A stretch of DNA of 64,000 bases from Cenococcum geophilum 1.58 (lineage: Eukaryota > Ascomycota > Dothideomycetes > Gloniales > Gloniaceae): assembly GCA_001692895.1 (NCBI GenBank), contig KV748178.1, positions 5,095,595 to 5,159,594 of the forward strand, read 5' to 3'. Below, piece after piece: positions 47,737 through 58,035 of the stretch; the stretch's first letter is position 1; the number at the start of each line of letters is the position of its first letter. Made by a program: the position numbers and the translations under genes. The notes under the pieces were generated by a model. That model did not search any database. It was not told where the DNA came from and worked only from the letters and a program-made list of their open reading frames with translations.

Positions 47737-47964
47737 TTCCCTCCCACCTACACCTTTTTCTTTAGTTGCATATTTTGGGCTTTATAAATAGATACTGCAG
47801 CGATATGCTTGCGCACGGGTCCATGGGCATCACGTTTAGTCAAAGCAGGGAAATCCCCTGCAAATGGCCTTGCGAATATACCCATTCTCAATTGATGCCT
47901 TTGAGCCCGTACCCACCAATCAGATTAATTAATCCTCTTCTCCGCAAGCGTGTGAATAATAGAC
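47737..47964 (+). repeat. Split direct repeat B2 (unmutated), right end of the element
   Basis: Copy of B1 with almost no RIP. It contains the last codons and the stop of the minus-strand gene that reads into it. The shadow open frame 47766-48032 on the plus strand is not a gene. Confidence 0.85.
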
Positions 47965-50052
47965 TGCCTCCATTGACTTTGTCCAGTTCGTTGGTATGGG
48001 TACTTCGGGGGTACGGGATTGGCCGAGATTAAGCGACCTGTCCGCGTCTGAACCCAAATGCATATACGTTGTTAAATAAAGGATATCTCTCAAGGCCTGG
48101 TCGTGATATGCGCTGACTAGATGTTCAATGTTCACCTCGTACTTCCCGATTGCATGATCTTGATTCAGTCCAAGGAATGCTTTGTCTTGAGAGAACAGCG
48201 AAATGGCCTCTGGGAACCTTTTCAGCTGCAGGCCAGACATGATGTTGGTTTCCTGCTTCCAAACTAGCCTATCAAAGCAGGGACCCCCGCTCTGCAGCCG
48301 CAAACGGCCGGGGACGATGCACAATGCTGAAATCTTCCTCTTATCTGTGGCACTCATTTCCATATTCAAGAGCACTGATGGGTATGCGACATATCCGTTG
48401 CTCGAGACGACAAGATCCGCCGGGCCAACTTCTGTAGCGCCTTGCAGCATAGCTTGAATGACTTGCGCGCGGAAGTCCCAGAATGGAAGTCCCCGACCTG
48501 CATCCGGTTCTCTGGAAACTACTAGAATGGGAGGTACTGAAAGCAAACTTCGAAGAATTTTGGCGTTTTTCCGAAGGCGGTCTGTTGTAAATGGTCGATA
48601 CATTGCCCTTTTGGGGTGTTTGAAGCACAGGCTGAAGAAAAGAGCTTCTGTGGCAAGATGTATAGCTCGTTCCAGAGCGTCAGTAGAGGTACCATCGCCG
48701 TTAACAAGCATCGCCTGTCCATAAGTGTCGAAGTAATGCCTTTGGCAGTCGTCTAGGGCTTCACTTAAGAATTCGAGATCATCTTTTCCGTCTCTGCGGT
48801 CTGGCACATTTTTGAGCCGACTCTCCAACGCCTCGCCAATCAATTTTTGGCGGTTGAGATCTAGGTTTTCCCAGCCAAAGAGCTTCATAATAGTGTGATA
48901 TGAGTTCTAAAAGTAATCGGAGCATATCTCTTTCAATGGATGTACCGAGGAACGGTCCGTACTACAGATGTAGCCATGCTCAAATGTTAAATCTATCAAA
49001 GCTCCTGCGAGATGGCCAGCAGCTTCCACAATCTCTCTCTTAGCGCCAGATCCTTCCATATGATTTCGAGCCGAGCTCATGGGGATGTGGTTGTGAAGCC
49101 GGCTGATTCGCATGGCTTCGTCCAAATTTTCTTCATCTGGTGGCCGCTCTTCTATTGGCCTGAGGTCTTTCGCGGGACGCCATTTATATATCTTCCACCT
49201 AGCATCAACTCCAAAGGTGGCGCCACCGTCCTTATGTCGAACTAAGTTGATGGAAAGTCGTGCGCCTTTTTCTCCTTCGATTGGGAGAATACGGATCCCC
49301 TCAACGTGGACATGAGTCTCTTCTGGGCGTAGCCAACAGAAGAGTGTGGCAATTAACAAGCCTGAGTGGCTACCTTCCAGAGTAATGTTCTTGTTATCCA
49401 TATCTTGCAGGCTTTCGAAGACCTTGTGAAAGAGCTTCGCGAGACTTTCAACCGGTGACGGATCCCACAACCCAGGTAAGGCCTGCCTTGTCATAACGAC
49501 TGCCAGGACAGCATCTCCGATTTTCGTATACAACTCTTGAGGACTTTCTTCGATGAAATCTCCGTATGCAATCAGGCTCCGTACAAATTGCGACACAGCG
49601 GCGGACCCAACCATTTCACTTCCGGTACTTTTGTCGAGGAGCATCATCTCGTGAATTAGTTTGCCAGTTTCCTCAACAGTTAAGGTAGGAGAGCAAGCGA
49701 TCGCGAACTGAAATGCCCCTATGAGGTGATGGTCTTGTGCAACTTTCCTGGCTAGTCCTTCGTCGGACAGGCCAATGACTATCTTGAGGAAAGTAATAAG
49801 CTTGCTTTTGCTTTTGTTCAAAATATGCTGTCCCTCTGTGATTCGCTTCTTATCAGCCGTAATTAAGGCCCCGAAATATGTGAGCGGGAAAAGCACCAGC
49901 CCTTGAATGTTGTCCTCGGCGCAAGCTCTGAGAGTTTCTAGGACTTTCGTCGCCGCGGCTGCGCTAATGCTCCACACGTCGAATGTCGGCTGGATAGGTT
50001 GGAGAGCACCTGATGTATTGGTGGAAGCTTGAGGAGCTTTTGGAGGGTCCAT
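47929..50052 (-). CDS. Hypothetical fungal protein, large two-part ORF interrupted at its 3' end by a transposon
   Basis: This is the only long coding sequence of normal composition in the window. From the ATG at 50052 the frame is open for 381 codons to a TAG at 48909-48907; the same frame resumes at once and stays open for 325 codons to the TAA at 47931-47929. Either a 63-nt phase-0 intron (48883-48945) removes the TAG, giving about 686 residues, or one CAG became TAG. The N-terminal part (residues 1-370) is mixed helical, with no signal peptide or membrane segment; the second part has SSNGYVAYPSVLLNMEM and GRLRLQSGGPCFDRLVW. I recognise no domain or catalytic motif. The last dozen codons lie in repeat B2 of the adjacent element, so the natural C-terminus is probably lost (see 42590-43247). 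Function unknown. Overlapping open frames on both strands between 48203 and 49315 are shadows. Confidence 0.8.
48883..48945 (-). other. Candidate 63-nt phase-0 intron containing an in-frame TAG
   Basis: On the minus strand TCG is followed by GTACAT (donor at 48945) and the segment ends ATGAAG (acceptor at 48883). A CTCAT (48904-48900) lies about 18 nt before the acceptor and could be the branch point. Length and phase fit a fungal intron and would remove the TAG at 48909-48907. The AAG acceptor is not the preferred one. The alternative is a C to T change at CpA (CAG to TAG), typical of RIP. Confidence 0.45.
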
Positions 50053-50800
50053 AACGAGAAACTGTTACGAGTTCTCGGGCTCGTAACCTCCTACAGATGG
50101 GTCTGAAAGAGTACGAATCGTGTAAAAGCCGCCACCGTTAAGTAGGCACCCGGAAGGCCTAAATTTAGTTGCCTTGTAATGCTTTAGTCTGCCTTCTAAC
50201 GTTTTTAATTTTGCCACTTGGATTAAATGCTGTCAGCCTCGCGACGTGGATATTTCACTGATCCGAGCCAGTGCCAAGAGCGTCATCGAAAAAGGGCAGG
50301 AAATCCCATGATCAAGGACGAGCAATTAGAAACTGGGCAATGAATAATCATCTAGCTGGAAAAGCAACCTGACCCAATAGGCTCTCAACTGGCGCAATCA
50401 AGCTGCATGGCTTAGATACCGGTCAGATCGATTAGGCTAAGTGCACTTCATGGTTGAAGCGAAGTGGCTCACAACATTTAAGCCTTCCTTGCTCTAATGT
50501 TCTAAGTTCATAATCAGTCCTTATCTTATAAATTAGACGCTCTGTAGTAGAATTTATCTCATAAATCCGACGCTCCGCAGAAGATTTGGGTACAGGCAAA
50601 ACTCCTTAGTACGATATGGGTTTTGGCGCCAAATGTATCGTAATACCAATGGTATTGTTATATCAAGAGTCACGTGTAGGGTAAAATATGCGGATCGTTG
50701 GTACCCCCTAACGAAAATTTTGACCCGAGTTTATAATTAATAAGCCGATTAATTAACCTAAAGCTTTAATTTAGAGCCTTATTATATAGAGCTTAATTAG
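50053..50800. promoter_or_regulatory. Upstream region of the hypothetical gene
   Basis: Normal base composition. An 8-bp inverted repeat GTTACGAG/CTCGTAAC (50064-50071 and 50080-50087) lies 12 nt upstream of the start codon and could fold in the 5' leader or bind a dimeric protein. No clear TATA box was seen. 50515-50555 shares a TTATCTTATAAATTA repeat with 41215. From about 50700 the sequence turns AT-rich. Confidence 0.35.
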
Positions 50801-51611
50801 CATACACTAGTAGGTATAGATTTGTTTCGTAAATCCTATACCTCCGTCATGCTTTATAGTAGAGGGTAAGCTTTAGGCGGAGCCTTATGCAGAGCTTTAA
50901 TAGAGCCTTACATAGAGCTTTAGTAGAGCCTTATGCAGAGCTTTAGTAAAGCCTCGTGCAGAGCTTTGGTAGAGCCTTATGCGGAGCTTTATATAGAGCT
51001 TTGCGCAGAGCTATATACAAATATATAGATATACAGCCGTTTATTCTAGCGATTAATTGCAGAGATATTTATAGAGATGATTGTATAGGCAATTGTATAG
51101 GCGTTTAATTAATCATTTATACAGGCGTTTGTGTGGGCAATTAATTAATTAATTAATTATATAAACGTTTATAGAGCCGTGCGTAAAGCCGTATATAGAG
51201 CCATTTATAGAGCCGTTTATAGAGACGTTTATACAGGCGTTTAGTTAATTAATTAATTAATTTTATAGGCATTTATAGGCAATTAATTAATTAATTAATT
51301 ATATAAACGTTTATAGAGCCGTGCGTAAAGCCGTATATAGAGCCATTTATAGAGCCGTTTATAGAGACGTTTATACAGGCGTTTAGTTAATTAATTAATT
51401 AATTTTATAGGCATTTATAGGCAATTAATTAATTAATTAACTAATTATATAGGCGTTTATATAGGCGATCGTATAGATATTCGTAGAGCCGTTTATAGAG
51501 CCGTTTATATAGACAATTATAGAGCCTTCTTAGTATATTAGTGCTGCATATTAGTAGAGCTTTAGAGCTCTATATTAAGCTTTAAATAGAGTTTCGAGTA
51601 AAGCTTTAAGC

Positions 51612-51632
51612 TTAAGGGGGAGACCCCCTTGG
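51612..51632. repeat. GC-rich hairpin 1 (AAGGGGG-AGA-CCCCCTT)
   Basis: Perfect 7-bp stem with a 3-nt AGA loop in a strongly AT-rich array. Confidence 0.85.
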
Positions 51633-52166
51633 ACCCCCCCCTGCGCACTATATACTCTATTTACCACGTAGGCAGAGTTCTTATAGAGGCTTTAGTAGAG
51701 CATTTAGTAGAGCGTTTAGTAGAGCTTTTATAGAGCTTTTTTAGAGCTTTTATAGAGCTTTTATAGAGCTCTGTATAGGGCTTTAGTAGAGCTTTATATA
51801 GAGCTTTGGTAGAGCTTTATATAGAGCTTTGGTAGAGCTTTATATAGAGCTTTAGTAGAGCTTTATATAGGGCCTTATACAGAGCTATATACAGGCGTTC
51901 GCACGGGCGATTAACTGCAGAGATATTTATAGAGATAATTATATAGGCAATTATATGGACATTTAATTGGTCGTTTATATAGGCGTTTAATTAATTAATT
52001 ATATAGGCGTTTATACGGGCGATTATATAGATATTTATAGAGCCGTTTATAGAGCCGTTTATATAGACGATTATAGAGCCTTCCTAGTATATTAGTGCTG
52101 CGTATTAGTAGAGTTTTAAGGCTCCGTATTAAGCTTTAAGTAGAGCTTTAAGTAGAGCTTTAAGCT

Positions 52167-52186
52167 CAAGGGGGAGACCCCCTTGG
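52167..52186. repeat. GC-rich hairpin 2
   Basis: Same sequence with an 8-bp stem (CAAGGGGG/CCCCCTTG) in the second higher-order unit. Confidence 0.85.
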
Positions 52187-52697
52187 ACCCCCCCTGCGCA
52201 CTACGTGCTCTATTTACTGCGCGGGCAGAGCTCTTGCAGAGGCTTTGGTAGAGCTTTTAGTAGAGCTTTTATAGAGCTTTTAGTAGAGCTTTTGCAGAGC
52301 TTCGTACGAAGGTTCGTGCAGAGCTTTGTAGAGCTTCGAGTAGAGCTTTATATAGGCGTTCGTGTAGGCGTTCGTACAGACGTTCGTACGGACGATTGTA
52401 TAGGCGATTGTAGACGTTTGTAGAGACGTTTGTAGATATTCGTAGAGACGTTTATATAGGCGTCTAATTAATTGTATAGGCGTTTGGTCAATCAATCGTA
52501 TGAACGTTTGTACGGGCGATCGTGTAGACATTTGTAGAGCCGTTTGTAGAGCCGTTCGTAAAGACAATTATACGGCGATTAACCTTATGGACGGTTATAT
52601 GGCCGATTGCAGAAACTTCCTAGTATATTAGTGCTGCGTGTTAGTAGAGCTTTAGAGCTCCGTATAGGGCTTCGAGTAAAGCTTCGAGCAGAGCTTC

Positions 52698-52715
52698 AAA
52701 GGGGAGACCCCCTTA
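52698..52715. repeat. GC-rich hairpin 3
   Basis: Slightly diverged (AAGGGG-AGAC-CCCCTT), but the pairing is kept in the third unit. Confidence 0.75.
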
Positions 52716-52910
52716 GGCCCCTGCGCACAGCGTCCATGTACTGCATAGCCGGTACACTAGGTGGGCAGAGGTGCTGCAAAGCCTTTGGCAGAGCCTTTGG
52801 CAGAGCTTTTGGCAGAGCTTTTGGCAGAGCTTTTGGTAGAGCTTTTGGTAGAGCTTTTAGTAGAGCTTTCGCAGAGCTTCGTACGGAGCTTTGTGCAGAG
52901 CGTTTGTAGA

Positions 52911-53106
52911 GCCCAATGTTTTAAAGTTCGTCACGTGGATTCTGCCATAACTTACCGCGCGCAACTTTTTTTCTAACCAATGAGAAGCTGGCTTTCTAAC
53001 CAATCAGAAGCTGGCTTGGCGGAGGTTTGAAATCCAGGACCCGAAAATATAGACCACTCGTACCTCGGGTCAAAAAAGTGGACCTTAAAGCCTAAAGGGT
53101 CCTTCC
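52911..53106. other. GC-normal intergenic segment with a 22-bp direct repeat
   Basis: CTAACCAATGAGAAGCTGGC and CTAACCAATCAGAAGCTGGC occur in tandem at about 52973-53015; each contains a CCAAT box. No coding content. Confidence 0.55.
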
Positions 53107-53239
53107 TATCCCTTAACCCGTCGTCTTTGGTCCTACGTTATCGATAAGGAACTAGCCCAATCGGAGAACTTGGTTCAATGCAAGTGCTTAATTAAATTTA
53201 GTAGCGAATTCTCTAAGGACCCCGACGGGTTAAGGGATA
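53107..53239. mobile_element. MITE with 15-bp or longer terminal inverted repeats and TA target
   Basis: Left end TA-TCCCTTAACCCGTCG and right end CGACGGGTTAAGGGA-TA are perfect inverted repeats (imperfectly longer, GTCTTTGGTCC against GGACCCC). With the flanking TA as target duplication the element is about 129 bp (53109-53237). This is the build of a Tc1/mariner-type (including Fot1/pogo) MITE. It has no coding capacity and is not RIP-mutated. Confidence 0.8.
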
Positions 53240-53573
53240 CAACTAGTTATACTGATATTGGTGGTAGAGCTTAACGATATCGCCAAAAGTCAGATGATCG
53301 TTAGTTATACCAAAAAAGGCTTAATTAGGGCGTGTAGATCGTAATACTAAATGTATCGTTATATACCCGGTATTATATTAAGGAATTTTGCCTGTATAGT
53401 CTTATGCACGACCAGCTTCACCCCCCTTTGGCGAGCGCTGCGAGATTTTAAATTCGGTACGCGCATCCAATCTCGCTTAACGTCTTAGCCACCCGAACGA
53501 GCCAGCCCCCTAAGCGAGCCACCTAGAATTACACCAAAATTAGCTAACTTTATATATATTAATAACTCTACTC
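53240..53573. other. Intergenic sequence, no gene seen
   Basis: Mixed composition. 53400-53530 is GC-rich (CCAGCTTCACCCCCCTTTGGC, CCACCCGAACGAGCC) but carries no open frame worth calling. Confidence 0.4.
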
Positions 53574-53596
53574 CTAACGTAGGTAATGGGGTTTTG

Positions 53597-54023
53597 TGTA
53601 ACGGAACCTTGTAGCAGGAACTACGATGGGTTCTGTCAATGGGCTAGGTGTATAGGAAATGCAAAGACAGTAGTTAACAACGTAATAATAACTGGTGGAG
53701 TGGTTGCCTAATAGATTAACTTTAATTGTATTCTGAGAATTACTATAAGGAAGGAACTATCTAGGTAGGGACTAAGGGTCCTTAAATACACAACCGTACT
53801 CCTATAAAATCCTTCTTGTACGTAATATACGTCTTATCTGTATTAAACGTAACGTCTTCTACGTTTAACGTAGCCAATACGTTTAACTATTATGTAACTC
53901 ACTTACTATTCCTCGTTATATAGTTCTACGGGTTCTATCCTGGTCCGTGCCTATATTAACTAACTAGTTTCTTCTAACTCTTCTCTAAGTAGTTGTAATA
54001 TTATACTTAAAGCATCCGTAATA
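53597..54023 (-). repeat. 3' LTR of Gypsy copy 3
   Basis: 427 bp. Its central part (around 53830-53890, ACGTTTAACGTAGCCAATACG) differs from copies 1 and 2, which have ACGTACCTT-type repeats there. Confidence 0.93.
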
Positions 54024-54136
54024 CCATCTCCCTCCTCTTTATCTTCGTCCTTAAAGATACCTAGCATCTCTAGGTTATTTACTAGAGGTATAATGTCCGT
54101 CTAATTAATTTGGTTAATATTATTGCTTATTATACC

Positions 54137-54775
54137 TAAAGCAATTTCTTCTCTTTCCTAAGTTAAGCGTCGCCTTCGTACCGTCTCCTCGATACTATTA
54201 CTAGGTAAAGTAATAGTGATCCCTTACTCTTGTTATGCGAAAGAGGGGTTAAGTTATATTGCGATCGCAAGTCCCTCCGGTTGCTAACCTTCCTCTTGTT
54301 CTAAATGCACTTGTGCTAATATGCGTTTATTATATAACGTTCGTTCTACGTCTAACGTTAAGTATGCGTATCCTATTACTCTTAATAGTCTTTAAGTTCC
54401 CTAAGTAATTTATCTTAGGGTTTTATGTTTAATCTGCTGCTGCGAAACTTAATAGTAAGCTAGCTTCTACGCTGCTTGAGGTTTAGCGTGCCTTAGAAGA
54501 GTCCGTATATATCCTTAAAGCTTAGCGTCTAGCTTATACTCGTCTTTAGCGTTTAAAACGTATCTGTGAAAAAGTTTGTTTAAAGGAGTGGAAGCTCGTT
54601 TAATAAGGTCTTTAGGAACTAGGTAATAAGAGAACTAACTTTCCTCTTATAGTAAAGGAAACAACTCTAAGTAGTTTAGCAGTCGCTCTTCCTAGGTCCC
54701 CCTTAGGTGACTTATTCTTTAATAATCCTTCTTTATTAATATTGCCTAACCTATTTTCTTCTAATACTTCTATAC
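54137..54775 (+). pseudogene. Antisense Cys-rich/coiled-coil-like ORF, Gypsy copy 3
   Basis: Counterpart of 24228-24840. The first part reads PSGC-stop-PSSCSKCTCANM and VRSTSNVKYAYPITLNSL; the second, in the next frame, LQRLKRICEKVCLKEWKLV-stop-QGLQELG-like sequence. Compared with copy 2 the two parts align without gaps but differ at many residues that RIP alone would not explain, for example in the 47-residue stretch before KEWKLV. Confidence 0.5.
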
Positions 54776-56899
54776 CTTTCCTATAGCATTTTTCAAATTC
54801 TCTAGTAGCTCCTAGGTAGTCTTAGTATAGCCTATTTACTTAACCTTATACTATATTTTATTGTCGATATCCTTATAACTAATAATCTTTAAAACTTACT
54901 ATTTATCTTCTTCCTAACCTCTATACGTGTCTGCCTCGTAAACTAGTGGCTTAATATTCCTATATGCTGGCTCTAGCATCGCAATATGCTGTATAGGGTA
55001 GATCTTTATTTTGGCTAGTAGGTTTATCTTAAATATAACCGGTAAAATCCTCTATATAATTTTAAAAGGTCCTAGTCTAACATAGTCTAACTTCTTACTT
55101 GGTCATCGACTTTTAAAATTTTTATATAGTAGCCATACTTTATCTCCCTCCTTAAGATCTAGTCCCTTAGATCTCTTAGCATTATAGTACTTTTTTATTC
55201 TTTGCTATACCACCTTAGCTATTTCTATAAGGTTTATATAAAGATTTATTAAAGTCTCCATTCTTTACTTAGCTCTACTACTCGTTTTCTTTACTTAATG
55301 TGGCGATAGTAATATTCTTGGCTTATACCTATAATTCGCCTTAAATAGTAATATACCCATTCCTTTTTATGGTGTTACGTTGTATGCGAACTATATAACT
55401 AGTAATAGCAATACCTAATTATTCTATACGTAATTGACATAATGCCTTAGATACTATTCTAGTGTCTAGTTTAATCTCTCTATTTAACCGTCTGTCTACA
55501 GGTAATATACGGTAGAAGTTACTACTTAAACTCCTTATTCCGCTAAGAATACCTTTTAAAATACTGCTACGAATCTTAGATTCCTATCCGATATAATTTT
55601 ACTTAGTGCTCTATATCTTATAAACACTTCTTTAACATAGATTCTAGCGACATCCTCTACTAATATTTCTTCTATATAGGCTATAAAGTATCCCCACTTC
55701 ATAAGCTTGTCTACTATTACTAAGATTATATTATAATCTTGTCCGGTAATAGGATTTCTTAACTTTAGTAACTTAACGATAAAGTCCTATAATATAACCT
55801 CCTATAGTCTCTCTGGTGTTTTAATAGGTTATAGCTCTCTATACGGCTTATGCCTTATTAGTTTATTCCTTTAGCAATCTAAATACTCTTTAGTAACTCT
55901 TCTAGCTATCCTCTAGATTCTATTAATAATATACTCCTCCTGGAGTCTTAACACTAAGCCCGTAGCTCTATTATATCCTTAGGTTAGTTTTTTATAGAAA
56001 TCTTCTATAAACTGCTCTGCTATACTTCTTAGGATATACTTTACCTCTTAATTTTCGTATATATCCGACTATAGATCTTTTAGCTATACTTTTAGAATCC
56101 TTTATGCCTAAAAGCTTTCTAGTATCTTATAGACCCTTTCTAACTCATTCTCTTAAGTTACTGCGATTTTTGGATAATTATACCTAATTAATCTATCTAT
56201 ATCTTTTCGTAGTAAAGCCCCTAATGGCTTATCATTATTTTATAGTTTAGCTTTTTAACTTAACGCATCGGCTCGCGTATTGTCTATACCCTTAATATAC
56301 TAAATCTTAAAATAGTATTCTACAAGCATCTCTACCCATTTAACCTATCTTTAGTTAAGCTTCTTTATTATTAGAAATCCTATTAGGTTTTTATAATCCG
56401 TTTTAACTATAAATAGTTTCTCTATACCTTACAAAAATACTCTCTATTTTTTTAGTGCTGTAACTATACCTAACAACTCCTTATTATAGATGTCGTAGTT
56501 TAACTCTAGTGGTGTTATCTTCCAACTATAATATGCCACTAGATGCTATCTGTCTGGATACTTTTATATAAAGTATGCTCCTAGTATAAAGTCTAATACA
56601 TCTATTTCTATAACCGTCTCTAGTCCTAGTTAATAGATCTTAAGAACTAGCTCTTGGGTAAATAACCTTTTAACTTCCTTAAATAGTTCTTACTATTCCT
56701 CTCTCTATACCTATAGTTTTTCTTTCTTTATTAATTGTGTAAATGGTTTAATATCCTTTAACCATTGCGCTATAAACCTTCTATAGTAATTATAAAACCC
56801 TAGGAATAATCTTAACTGTGTAACGTTCTCTAGTTCTTACCAATTTACTATAGCCTTAATTTTCTTTAGATTTATGCTAAGTTGGCCTGGTTTAATAAT

Positions 56900-57480
56900 A
56901 AATCTAATAAAATTGGTCTTCCTAGTAAAGAACTCGTATTTCTTAATTGCTACTAGCATCTGTTCTTTCTATAGTCTCTTTAAGACCTATTTAATGTGTT
57001 CTCCGTGCTCTTCCTCGTTTATTAAGTAGATGATAATATTATTAAGGTATACTATAACGAATTCATCTAAATGTTCTCCTAATATATTATTAATACGCTT
57101 CTAGAACATTGCTAGTGCGTTTATAAGTCCGAATTGCATAACTAATGGTTTATATAGTCCTTCCTTTAACCTAAAGGCTGCCTTCTATTTATCGCCTTCC
57201 TTAATCCTAATTTAATGGTATACCTATCTTAAATCTATCTTTATAAAGATTTACGTATTACTAATCCTGTCTTAGATTTTGCTAATTAAAGGTAAAGGAT
57301 ACCTATCCTTCCTAGTAATGCTGTTTAACTGTCTGTAGTTAATACACAACCTTAGTTTGCTATTCTTTTTTAGTATAAATAGTACTAGATATCTGGCTGA
57401 TAACTATAATGGTCTAATATATCCTTTTTATAAGTTCTCTTAGATAAACTCTTTTAATACTCTACCTTCTTCTTCAGTAA
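56900..57480 (-). pseudogene. pol: Degraded reverse transcriptase of Gypsy copy 3
   Basis: The minus strand reads HLDEFVIVYLNNIIIY around 57030-57080; the catalytic pair is Asn-Asn (57038-57043). Other motifs match copy 1. Confidence 0.9.
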
Positions 57481-57689
57481 GCTTATAGATTAGAAAAAAC
57501 CTTAGACTTATTCCTAGTTCTAATTCTATTTTATAGTCCTATACTATATACTCTAATAGCTTTTTACTCTTAGGTAACTATAGTTTCTTGCCATATTTAT
57601 GGTATCTTTTTGGTATATAGCTTAGCCCTTTTTCCGTTTCTTCGTAGGTCGCTCTTACTTAGTACTATACTAACTTGGCTTATTGTCAC

Positions 57690-58035
57690 ATCTTATGGCG
57701 TTAAGTATTCCTAATATCGACCTGGCCTATAATCCAATCGATCTTTGGATTATATTCCTATAACTAAGGCATTCCTAATATTGCCTTATTATTTCCTAAT
57801 AGTAATATGTCGAAAGACATCTTAACTTATCTTCCTTTAATGGTTAACTAAATAGGTCCTATTTTAAGATTAATAATACCTCCTCTATAGGCTATCAGAT
57901 CTCCTAAAATTGTTACTAATAGGTAAGGACGTTCCTTCTATCTATATAGTAACCCTATTCTTTTAACTGCTACTAGTGAGATATGGTTCCTTATCGCTCC
58001 ACTATCTATTAATGCCTTAAACTGTTAATCTTGCC
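57690..58035 (-). pseudogene. pro: Degraded aspartic protease of Gypsy copy 3
   Basis: Located by its alignment with copy 2 (27770-28115); the ALIDS-containing strand lies near 58010. Confidence 0.75.

Larger units (their letters stand above)
43241..47964 (+). mobile_element. Tyrosine-recombinase retrotransposon (DIRS/Ngaro/PAT class), RIP-inactivated
   Basis: The plus strand carries a gag-like part, a reverse transcriptase plus RNase H of DIRS-class type, and a tyrosine recombinase downstream. There is no DDE integrase. The ends have split direct repeats in the order A1 (about 43241-43340), coding body, B1 (about 47415-47635), A2 (about 47636-47736), B2 (about 47737-47964), which is the arrangement described for Ngaro and PAT elements. 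No target duplication is present; instead the left junction, the B1/A2 junction and the right junction share an AATAATA core, as expected for recombinase-mediated insertion of a circle. The body is heavily RIP-mutated, A1, A2 and B2 only lightly. Confidence 0.8.
50810..52910 (+). repeat. AGAGCTT minisatellite array with 0.54-kb higher-order unit
   Basis: The region starts with the same border as the other units (ACTAGTAGGTATAGATTTG, then AGAGGGTAAGCTTTAGG). It alternates arrays of AGAGCTTTR (9-15 bp units) with TATAGGCGTTTA and (TTAA)n tracts; one 142-bp segment (about 51160-51300) is duplicated in tandem. A GC-rich marker, AAGGGGGAGACCCCCTT followed by a C run and TGCGCAC, recurs at 51614, 52168 and 52699, giving a higher-order period of roughly 530-555 bp. 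Open frames here (52205-52423, 52280-52567, 52607-52909, 52761-52976) are translations of the repeat. Confidence 0.88.

Noticed and set aside
48203-49315. Several 66-95-codon frames on both strands
   Set aside because: All lie inside the coding sequence of the hypothetical gene in other frames.
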